The notes under the pieces: generated by a model
Databases searched by the model: none
The model's input: only the letters and a program-made list of their open reading frames with translations
Told to the model about the DNA's origin: nothing
Made by a program: the position numbers and the translations under genes
In this document: positions 1 through 5,504 of the stretch, piece by piece
Position numbering within the stretch: position 1 is the first letter of the stretch
Layout: each line of letters opens with the position of its first letter
NCBI GenBank assembly: GCA_023248915.1
Contig: JAHFDQ010000344.1
Coordinates: 1 to 6,860 of the forward strand
DNA from: Archangiaceae bacterium
Lineage (GTDB): Bacteria; Myxococcota; Myxococcia; Myxococcales; Myxococcaceae
DNA length: 6,860 nucleotides
Direction of reading: 5' to 3'

Positions 1-60
1 CGCACCGGCGACGATCGCCACAGCGGCAACTGGGGCGAGGAGCCAGGGGAAAGCCTTCAT
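1..60 (-). CDS. N-terminus of an exported or membrane protein (partial)
   Basis: An ATG on the minus strand at 60-58 opens a frame that stays open to the left edge, giving 20 residues. They begin MKAFPW and continue as an uninterrupted Leu/Ala/Val/Ile stretch ending AVAIVAGA. One early Lys followed by a hydrophobic core is what a Sec signal peptide or an N-terminal membrane anchor looks like. A purine-rich AAAGAGAG lies 7 nt upstream of the ATG (68-75, minus strand) and is a plausible ribosome binding site, which supports this start. The mature protein is outside the window, so its function cannot be given. It is transcribed divergently from the glutathione transferase gene. Confidence 0.6.
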   Translation of the reverse strand, partial: MKAFPWLLAPVAAVAIVAGA

Positions 61-192
61 CGGAGAGCTCTCTTTCGAGAAGAAACGAGCCGGCCGGGGC
101 GCTTTATGTAGGAAGCGCTGGCTGCGCGCAAGCCGAGCACTCCTCGCCCACTACCCTTTGCCCTCGCCTCGCAGCGCGGCTAATAGCGCTGC
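61..192. other. Divergent intergenic region
   Basis: 132 bp separate the starts of the partial minus-strand gene and the plus-strand glutathione transferase gene, so both promoters should lie here. Visible elements are a 10-bp perfect palindrome GAGAGCTCTC (63-72) overlapping the minus-strand ribosome binding site, a 6-bp inverted repeat (99-104 and 113-118, 8-nt spacer) and a weak promoter-like pair for the minus strand (103-131). I see no clear Shine-Dalgarno sequence in front of the plus-strand ATG at 193. Confidence 0.6.
99..131 (-). promoter_or_regulatory. Possible sigma70-type promoter with overlapping inverted repeat
   Basis: On the minus strand, TTGCGC (126-131) and CATAAA (103-108) are separated by 17 bp. 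They resemble -35 and -10 boxes, and transcription would start about 35 bp before the ATG at 60. The inverted repeat GCGCTT/AAGCGC (99-104, 113-118) straddles the -10 box, which is a usual place for a repressor site. Both boxes are imperfect matches. The run from 99 to 118 is the only AT-containing patch in this GC-rich gap, which gives some support, but a chance match is possible. Confidence 0.25.
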
Positions 193-831
193 ATGGCCGA
201 GCTCCTCCTCTTCGTCGACGCCTTCTGGATTTCCCCCTACGCCATGAGCGCCTGGGTGGCGCTCACCGAGAAGCGGGTGCGCTTCGAGGTGCGGGAGGTC
301 GCGCTCCACCGGAAGGAACAGCAGGCGCCCGGGTTTCCCTCTCCCACCGGGCGCATTCCCGCGCTGCGACACGGCGAGCTGTGGTTGGCCGAGTCTTCCG
401 CCATCGCCGAGTACGTGGACGAGCTCTTCCCCGCGCCCGCCCACCCGAGGCTGCTGCCGGCCGACCGGCGCGAGCGCGCGGTCTGCCGCGAGCTGATGGC
501 GTGGCTGCGGTCGGACCTGGGGCCTCTCCGGGAAGAGCGGCCGACCACCACCCTCTGGTACGAGCGTGCCTCGAAGCCGCTGTCGGAATCGGCGCGCGCC
601 GCGGCCGCCCGCCTGGTCCGCGCCGTCGAGCCTCTCGTGCTGGAAGGTCGCGCCAACCTGTTCGACGAGTGGTGCCTCGCCGACACCGACCTGGCGCTGA
701 TGCTCCAGCGGCTGCAGGTGAACGGCGACCCGCTGCCGCCCAAGCTCGCGGCCTACGCCCGCTCACAGTGGCTGCGCCCCAGCGTGGCCGCGTGGACCGC
801 TCATGCTCGCGTTCCGTACGTGGCGTATTAG
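193..831 (+). CDS. yfcF: Glutathione S-transferase, YfcF type
   Basis: The 212-residue protein is a cytosolic glutathione transferase. The family conjugates or reduces electrophiles and peroxides with glutathione, and E. coli YfcF has been linked to peroxide defence. The N-terminal thioredoxin-like domain (about 4-82) has SPYAMSAWVAL with the probable catalytic Ser14, the cis-Pro loop RIPAL (Pro56) and the glutathione-binding ESSAIAEY (Glu67-Ser68). The helical C-terminal domain (about 88-205) carries AWLRSDLGPLREERPT and NLFDEWCLADTDLALM. From memory these blocks match E. coli YfcF closely, and that protein is 214 residues. In-frame stops TAA and TAG at 181-186 make 193 the first possible start. 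The gene is monocistronic, divergent from the gene at 1-60 and convergent with the protease gene, whose stop is 32 bp away. The motifs are intact, so it should be functional; the natural substrate is unknown. Confidence 0.93.
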   Translation: MAELLLFVDAFWISPYAMSAWVALTEKRVRFEVREVALHRKEQQAPGFPSPTGRIPALRHGELWLAESSAIAEYVDELFPAPAHPRLLPADRRERAVCRELMAWLRSDLGPLREERPTTTLWYERASKPLSESARAAAARLVRAVEPLVLEGRANLFDEWCLADTDLALMLQRLQVNGDPLPPKLAAYARSQWLRPSVAAWTAHARVPYVAY

Positions 832-863
832 GCCGGCCCTCGATTTCGCTCGGGCTGAACCGG

Positions 864-2168
864 TCAGAAGGGCAGGGTGATATAGTAGCCGCTGCGTCCT
901 CGAATCACGAGCAGGAGCACGCTCTTGGCGCTCCTCGCGGCGATGAGGGCCTCTCGGAACTCGTCGAGGGCCTTCAACGGTTGGTTGTTGAGTCTCGCGA
1001 CGATGTCTCCGGGTTCGAGCCCGATTCGCGCGGCCGCCGTACCCGGGCGCACCGCGGTCACCACCATTCCTCCCTGGCCTGCTTTCAACCTCAGGCCCAG
1101 GCGGTCCCACGCCAGGCTGTCGGCCAGCCGGGGGGGGAATTGCTGCGCCTCGAAGCTCGCCTCGACCGACTGGCCGTTCCGAAAGAGGGTGAGCGCGACG
1201 GGCGTCTTCGCCGGGTAGCCCCGCATGCGGACCTCGAAGTCTTCGGCGTTCTCGACCTGAGACCCGCCCACCGCGGTGACGATGTCTCCCTGCTGCACGC
1301 CGGCGCCTTCCGCCGGGCTGCCCGCCTGGATGCCCGACACCACCGCTCCGAACGTGCGGTCCCACCCGAGGCGGCGGGCCAGGTCGGGCGTCAACGCCAC
1401 CACGTCGATGCCCACCCAGGCCGGCCGCACCTTTCCGAACTGGGTCAGCTCGCCCACGATGCGCCGAACCTTGTCGGCCGGGATGGCGAAGCCGATGCCC
1501 TGCGCCGAGGCGAAGATGGCGGTGTTGATGCCGATGACCTCGCCGTCGATGTTCATCAGCGGCCCGCCCGAGTTCCCCGGGTTGATGGAAGCGTCGGTCT
1601 GGATGAAGTCGTTGTAGACCTTGCCCTCGGCGTTGAAGCTGCGGCCGGTCGCGGAAACGACTCCGGCGGTCACCGTCTTCTTGAGCCCGAACGGGCTGCC
1701 GATGGCCACCACCGTCTCGCCAATCATCAGGTCCGAGCTGGTGCCCAGCCTCGCCGCCGGCAGGGGCGTCTTCGAGACCACCTTCAGCACCGCGAGATCA
1801 TTGTCGGCGTCGGCCCCGATGACTTCGGCGTCGAGCTGCCGGCCGTCGGCCAGCACTACGTGAATCTGCGACGCGCCGCGGATGACGTGGTCGTTGGTGA
1901 CGATGACGCCCGCGGGGTCGACGATGACGCCGCTGCCCAGGGACTCGACCGACTCGCGCCGGGTGCCGCCCCCGCCGAAGAACTCGTCGAAGAAAGGGTC
2001 GGGCGACCGGAACCGGCGCTCGACCACCTGGACGGTGCCGATGTAGACGACGGCCGGCGAGACCCTTTGTACGACGTCGACGACCGCGTCCTTGCGGTGC
2101 GCCAGGTCGGCGCGGGCGTTCGGAGCGGCCAAGAAGGCGGCGAGGGCGAAGGCGAGTTCTGGGCGCAT
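864..2168 (-). CDS. htrA: Periplasmic HtrA/Deg-type serine protease with two PDZ domains
   Basis: The 434-residue protein belongs to the DegP/DegQ/MucD family, which degrades or chaperones misfolded envelope proteins in the periplasm. Residues 1-20 form a signal peptide with a likely cleavage after ARA (18-20). No other membrane anchor is visible, so the enzyme should be soluble. The trypsin-like domain (about 33-240) has the full triad: His94 in TNDHV, Asp124 in ADNDLAVLKV and Ser200 in INPGNSGGP. The loop after the first strands contains DPFFDEFFGGGG, typical of Deg proteases. It is shorter than the long LA loop of E. coli DegP, so a DegQ- or MucD-like enzyme fits better. PDZ1 spans about 245-340 and PDZ2 about 352-432, with GAVVSGIQAGSPAEGAGVQQGD and PGTAAARIGLEPGDIV as their cores. 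An 8-cytosine run lies between the two PDZ domains. The gene starts 70 bp from, and divergent to, the zinc-finger/Yip1 gene. The exact orthologue (degP, degQ or mucD) cannot be settled here. Confidence 0.95.
   Translation of the reverse strand: MRPELAFALAAFLAAPNARADLAHRKDAVVDVVQRVSPAVVYIGTVQVVERRFRSPDPFFDEFFGGGGTRRESVESLGSGVIVDPAGVIVTNDHVIRGASQIHVVLADGRQLDAEVIGADADNDLAVLKVVSKTPLPAARLGTSSDLMIGETVVAIGSPFGLKKTVTAGVVSATGRSFNAEGKVYNDFIQTDASINPGNSGGPLMNIDGEVIGINTAIFASAQGIGFAIPADKVRRIVGELTQFGKVRPAWVGIDVVALTPDLARRLGWDRTFGAVVSGIQAGSPAEGAGVQQGDIVTAVGGSQVENAEDFEVRMRGYPAKTPVALTLFRNGQSVEASFEAQQFPPRLADSLAWDRLGLRLKAGQGGMVVTAVRPGTAAARIGLEPGDIVARLNNQPLKALDEFREALIAARSAKSVLLLVIRGRSGYYITLPF
1130..1137 (-). repeat. 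Eight-cytosine homopolymer inside the protease gene
   Basis: On the coding (minus) strand, codons TTC CCC CCC CGG for Phe344-Pro345-Pro346-Arg347 make eight consecutive C. The run falls in the linker between the first and second PDZ domains. Runs of this length can slip during replication. A one-base change here would leave the protease domain and PDZ1 intact and replace the last roughly 88 residues, including PDZ2. The frame is intact in this copy. Confidence 0.85.
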
Positions 2169-2194
2169 GGCGGCCCGACTTCTACCACCGAAGA

Positions 2195-2238
2195 CGGGGC
2201 GAGCATTTCCGCGATGACTGGGCTTTGCTCGCGCCCCG
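2195..2238. promoter_or_regulatory. Inverted repeat next to the start codon of the Yip1-like gene
   Basis: CGGGGCGAGC (2195-2204) is mirrored by GCTCGCGCCCCG (2227-2238). The arms give ten complementary pairs if a 2-nt bulge is allowed in the right arm, around a 22-nt spacer. The right arm ends at the base before the ATG at 2239. The site lies in the 70-bp divergent gap shared with the protease gene (2169-2238). As DNA it could be an operator acting on both genes. As RNA in the plus-strand leader it would hide the initiation region. No Shine-Dalgarno-like purine run precedes the ATG. Because the arms are almost all G and C, chance is a real alternative. Confidence 0.45.
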
Positions 2239-3132
2239 ATGAACTGCCCCTCGTGTCAGGCTCCGGTGGCGCTCGGTTCGGCCTATTGCTCGGCGTGCGG
2301 CAAGCCGGTCGCGCCTCCTTCCCGCCCCGGCCAGCCGGCCTGCGCGGTGCACCCCGAGCTGGCCGCCGCGCAGACCTGCCCCCGGTGCGGCAGCTTCGCC
2401 TGTGCAGCGTGCCTGGTCGCGCTCCCAGGCAACATCGTCCTCTGCCGCCGCTGCGAGGCCGCCGGGCAGAAGGTCAGCCTGCCGTGGGACCGGCGCGACG
2501 AGCTGGGCATGATGCGCGCCTGGTGGCAGACCAGCATGAAGCTGCTCGCCTCGCCGACGGCCACCCTCGCCCAGGCTCCGCGCGAGGGCTCGGTCGGTTC
2601 GTCCCTCCTCTTCGCGTCCATCTCGAATCTGGCCGGCATGGCGACCACGGCGGCGCTCTACGCGGTGGTCCTCGGCGGCGTCTTCGCGTTCGCCCTGAAG
2701 GGGGAGGACAACCCCTTGGGCAAGGTCGGCGTCGCCGGCGGCGTCGGAATCGTCGCTGGCGGTTTCCTCGGCTACCTGATTCTGGCCGTGGTTGCGGGTG
2801 CCATGGGGCTGCTCCTCATGTCGGCGCTCGACCAGTTGGCGCTCCGCCTCGTCAAGGCCGACCCGGCGCCGTGGCCGGTGACGCTGCGCGCGGGCGCCCT
2901 CTCGATGGCCCCGTACGTCATCGGGCTCATTCCCCTGTGCGGCCTCTACGTCTTCCCCATCTGGTCGCTGGTGCTGAAGGTGTTCGCCTACCGAGCGATG
3001 CACCGCACCACCGGGGGCAAGGCGGCGGCCGGAGCGCTACTGCCGATGGGCGCCCTCATGGTGGCCTTCGTCGTGCTCTACGCCGCGGTGCTCATCGGCG
3101 TGCTGGCGTTGGTGCCCGACAAGCACCATTGA
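2239..3132 (+). CDS. Zinc-finger and Yip1-like polytopic membrane protein
   Basis: The 297-residue protein has a cytoplasmic metal-binding head and a membrane tail. A zinc ribbon occupies residues 3-20 (CPSC and CSAC: Cys3, 6, 17, 20). A second cluster at 35-72 has Cys35/His38, Cys47/Cys50, Cys55/Cys58 and Cys69/Cys72, an arrangement like a B-box or cross-brace zinc finger. After a short amphipathic stretch (WWQTSMKLLASPTATL, 95-110), typical of the entry to Yip1 domains, come about five hydrophobic segments near 120-152, 164-196, 217-236, 238-252 and 266-292. There is no signal peptide, so the fingers should face the cytoplasm. An in-frame TGA at 2215-2217 leaves ATG 2239 as the first usual start, and the first zinc ligand at residue 3 agrees with it. 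Bacterial Yip1-like proteins of this kind are common in myxobacteria but have no assigned role, and I cannot give one. The stop codon is 11 bp from that of the convergent LamG gene. Confidence 0.88.
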   Translation: MNCPSCQAPVALGSAYCSACGKPVAPPSRPGQPACAVHPELAAAQTCPRCGSFACAACLVALPGNIVLCRRCEAAGQKVSLPWDRRDELGMMRAWWQTSMKLLASPTATLAQAPREGSVGSSLLFASISNLAGMATTAALYAVVLGGVFAFALKGEDNPLGKVGVAGGVGIVAGGFLGYLILAVVAGAMGLLLMSALDQLALRLVKADPAPWPVTLRAGALSMAPYVIGLIPLCGLYVFPIWSLVLKVFAYRAMHRTTGGKAAAGALLPMGALMVAFVVLYAAVLIGVLALVPDKHH

Positions 3133-3143
3133 GGGCCCCAGGC

Positions 3144-5381
3144 CTACGGGGAGTACTCGACCCGGACGTCCTTCAGCTCGGGCGACCGGGTCGGGTCGAG
3201 CGTGTCGAAGAAGGCGCGGTACTGGAAATAGCGCCCCGTGGGCGGTCCGGTCAGGGTCAGATTCGGAAGCCCGGCGGTCGGGTTCATCAGCTCGGAGTAG
3301 GTGCTGCCCGAAGTCCCGTCGGGGCCGAGCCAGGCCTCGGCGGTGCACGGCGCCGCGCAGGCCCGCACCTGGAAGCGCAGCCGCAGCGCGCCCCGGGTGT
3401 ACACGTCGACGACCTCGGCGGAGCTCAAGGCCCGATTCCAAACGACGACCTCGTCGAGGGCCCCGCTGAAGTAGCGGTCCACCGGCAGGAAGGCTCGGGC
3501 GCCGAGATAGAAATCATCGAGGACCGAGAGCAGCGTGTCGCGGGCCTGCGTGTCGGTGGCTGCGCCGCTGCCGTCCAGGTAGGTGGTCCGTGAAGAGAGG
3601 CTGGTGAAGACCCCGACGACCTGGTGCCACCGGCCGGGCTGGTAGGCCGTCGCGCTGATGCCGCTGCCTTCCTTGTGAGCCTTGACGTTGCCGGTAGCGC
3701 CAAGGTCGATTCCGTAGCACCTGTCGAAGTCGGTCGCCGGGGCCGTCTGGTCCGTCAGGGACCACGGCGTCGCGTCCTGCAGGCGGGCGGCTCTCATCCA
3801 GAAGGACACAGTGAAGGGTTCGGGGTCCACTGTCGCGAGCAGCGGGGTGACGAAGCTCACGTACGCGCTCGAGCCGTCGAACGACACCGCCCCGCCGAAC
3901 CGGCCGTTGGCGGCGTAGACGAGGCTGCCGACCGGAGTTCCGGTCTTGCCGCGGCCCGACGAGTCGGCCACCGCGCCCGCGGCGTCGTCGAGGTGCCAGA
4001 CCGCCCCGAGGCTGGCCGCGCTCAGGTTTCCGGCGGGGTAGGCAGTCTCGGTCGTGGGCGGTACCGCCTTCAGCGCCGGCCGCTGCGTCGTCCAGTCGAG
4101 CTTGGTCCACTGGGCGGTGGTTCCGACGTCGAAGAGCTGCGAGGTGTAGTGGCCCGAGTAGGCCGCCGACTGCTCTTGGTAGATGCGGGCCACCTCGTCG
4201 GGGCCGAGCGCGCGGTTCCACACCGCGACTTCGTCCAGGTACCCGAAGTACTCGTCGCCGGCGGTGCCGTCGGAGTTGGCGAAGAACATGCCGGGAGAGA
4301 CGGTCATCGCGCTGAACGGGTTGGCCACGGTTCCCGTCATCAGGTGCCGGCCGTCGAGGTAGACGCTGGTCGTCGTTCCGTTCACCACCCAGACGAGGTG
4401 ATGCCAGGCGGTGTCGGCTAGGGGCGTGGCGGTGTTCATTCCGCTGGTGATGCCGTTCACGCTCGTCCAGACCGCGATGCTTCCGCCGTTCCGCCAGAGC
4501 TTGAAGTAGTTCTGACTGTTGTAATAGAGGGCCGCCCAGGCCTGCTGGTCGTGGACGGTGTCGGTGTACTTGGCCCACAACGACACCGACATCACGCCCG
4601 ACGTCTGGACGGCCGTGATGGACGGCGAGTTGACGACCCGAATGTCGTCGAGCACGCCGTCGAACTGCATGCTTCGGGCGATTTGCCCCGGCTGGTTGCG
4701 CGTCACCGTGTCCTCGAGGATGCCGGTGTTGCCGTTGCCCGAGGCATCCTGCGCGTTGCCCGAGGTCTCGTTCAGGTGGAACAGGAGGACGTCGCCGGTC
4801 ATGTCGAACCAACCGGTCGAGCCCGAGCCGTCGGGGAATTCTCCGAGGTACCTCGAGACGCCGTCGAGCTCGACCCAGGAGTTCACCGCGTCCCACTGGG
4901 TGCCCAGGTGGGTGCCCTGAGAGCCGAGGGCGCTGGTGAGCACCCCGCCGTCGTCGAGCCCGGCGTCCGCGCCGCCGTCGCCGCCCGCGTCCTGGCCGGC
5001 GTCTGTGCCGCCGTCGTAGCCCGCGTCCGGCCCGGCGTCGGTGCCGCCGTCGTCTCCCGCGTCCAGCCCGGCGTCAACTCCGCCGTCGGCGCCCGCGTCC
5101 AACCCGGCGTCCGCGCCGCCGTCGTCGCCTGCGTCCTGCCCGGCGTCCGTGCCGCCGTCGTCGCCCGCGTCCAGCCCGGCGTCCGTGCCGCCGTCGTCGC
5201 CTGGCGACCCCGAGTCCGACCCCGGTCCCAGGCCGCCGTCCGTCGAGGCGTCTGGGCAATCGGCGGCTGCGCAGGTGGCAACGGGAGGGCGCCCGCCGCA
5301 GTCGCAGCCGACCCTAAAGGCCTGCGTCGCGATCAAGGGCCAAAGCGCGGCAAACAGCCACGTCCTCGTTACCGGAAGCAC
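3144..5381 (-). CDS. Secreted protein with an acidic repeat linker and two LamG domains
   Basis: The 745-residue exported protein is probably adhesive or carbohydrate-binding. The start is GTG at 5381: an in-frame TAG lies at 5391-5393, and the signal peptide begins directly after the GTG. Residues 1-21 look like a Sec signal (TRTWLFAALWPLIATQA). The following FRVGCDCGG contains a Cys, but Arg at -3 makes it a poor lipobox, so a lipoprotein is less likely. Four Cys lie close together (26, 28, 37, 42) in the mature N-terminus. An Asp/Ala/Gly repeat linker fills 62-145. LamG/concanavalin A-like domain 1 spans about 196-402 and domain 2 about 457-662. They are joined by a strand-rich piece with SGHYTSQLFDVG and TKLDWTTQRP (409-435). 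A C-terminal beta domain (about 667-745) ends RYFQYRAFF and SPELKDVRVEY, a pattern I recall at the ends of many LamG proteins. Both LamG domains end in a similar LDEV-VWNRAL block, so they are probably internal duplicates. No catalytic residues are apparent. Ligand and partner are unknown. Confidence 0.9.
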   Translation of the reverse strand: MLPVTRTWLFAALWPLIATQAFRVGCDCGGRPPVATCAAADCPDASTDGGLGPGSDSGSPGDDGGTDAGLDAGDDGGTDAGQDAGDDGGADAGLDAGADGGVDAGLDAGDDGGTDAGPDAGYDGGTDAGQDAGGDGGADAGLDDGGVLTSALGSQGTHLGTQWDAVNSWVELDGVSRYLGEFPDGSGSTGWFDMTGDVLLFHLNETSGNAQDASGNGNTGILEDTVTRNQPGQIARSMQFDGVLDDIRVVNSPSITAVQTSGVMSVSLWAKYTDTVHDQQAWAALYYNSQNYFKLWRNGGSIAVWTSVNGITSGMNTATPLADTAWHHLVWVVNGTTTSVYLDGRHLMTGTVANPFSAMTVSPGMFFANSDGTAGDEYFGYLDEVAVWNRALGPDEVARIYQEQSAAYSGHYTSQLFDVGTTAQWTKLDWTTQRPALKAVPPTTETAYPAGNLSAASLGAVWHLDDAAGAVADSSGRGKTGTPVGSLVYAANGRFGGAVSFDGSSAYVSFVTPLLATVDPEPFTVSFWMRAARLQDATPWSLTDQTAPATDFDRCYGIDLGATGNVKAHKEGSGISATAYQPGRWHQVVGVFTSLSSRTTYLDGSGAATDTQARDTLLSVLDDFYLGARAFLPVDRYFSGALDEVVVWNRALSSAEVVDVYTRGALRLRFQVRACAAPCTAEAWLGPDGTSGSTYSELMNPTAGLPNLTLTGPPTGRYFQYRAFFDTLDPTRSPELKDVRVEYSP
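4947..5198 (-). repeat. Seven 36-bp tandem repeats coding a 12-residue acidic linker
   Basis: Residues 62-145 of the LamG protein are seven in-frame copies of a 12-residue unit with consensus DDGGTDAGLDAG. Position 1 varies as D/A/Y/G, position 5 as T/A/V and position 9 as L/Q/P, and the last copy has Asp at position 11. Inside each unit is a 4-residue period, Asp-(Gly/Ala)-Gly-X, making 21 tetrapeptides of 12 bp. I count 26 Asp and no Lys or Arg, so the stretch is highly acidic and probably disordered. It separates the Cys-containing N-terminus from the LamG domains. Similar DAG/DGG linkers are familiar in myxobacterial exported proteins. Calcium binding is possible but not shown by any defined motif. 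Confidence 0.95.
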
Positions 5382-5504
5382 GGCGGTACGCTATCACCGC
5401 GGGACTCACCGCCCTCGAGAGACGAGACTCGCGCTCGGAGATTCGCGGGTCGTCGAGCGGCGCGGCTGTCAAACGCGACTCCTGGCGTGGAACAATGCGG
5501 CGCC
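5382..5504. other. Divergent intergenic region between two secreted-protein genes
   Basis: 123 bp separate the GTG start of the minus-strand LamG gene from the ATG of the plus-strand ConA/DNRLRE gene. Both promoters must lie here if each gene has its own. A perfect TTGACA occurs on the minus strand (complement of 5467-5472) but has no convincing -10 box at normal spacing. A short odd palindrome CGAGACTCG lies at 5423-5431. Neither start has a clear Shine-Dalgarno sequence; the GTGGAA at 5487-5492 is a weak candidate for the plus-strand gene. Confidence 0.6.

Noticed and set aside
836..855. A possible terminator hairpin between the convergent GST and protease genes
   Set aside because: Only GCCC/GGGC (836-839 and 852-855) pair well, the inner bases mismatch, and no T-run follows on either strand.
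381..3593. A 1070-codon open frame on the plus strand
   Set aside because: It crosses the end of the glutathione transferase gene out of frame, runs antisense to the whole protease gene, out of frame through the Yip1-like gene and antisense into the LamG gene. Its protein is Arg/Gly/Ala/Pro-rich with no domain pattern. Long stop-free shadow frames are expected in DNA this GC-rich.
3514..4896. A 460-codon open frame on the minus strand
   Set aside because: It overlaps the LamG gene on the same strand in another frame and gives an Arg-rich protein without recognisable features.
5294..5308. A lipobox in the LamG protein (FRVGC)
   Set aside because: Arg at position -3 and the lack of a Leu-type residue there break the usual lipobox rule, whereas TQA at 19-21 gives a normal signal peptidase I site. 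The protein is therefore called secreted rather than a lipoprotein.
5467..5472. A perfect TTGACA -35 box on the minus strand
   Set aside because: No acceptable -10 box is found at 16-18 bp; the nearest AT-containing hexamer is about 20-21 bp away and matches poorly.
5484..5501. A sigma54-like TGGC...TGC element before the plus-strand secreted-protein gene
   Set aside because: The GG-to-GC spacing is one base too long for the consensus, the -12 half is poor, and the site lies almost on the start codon.
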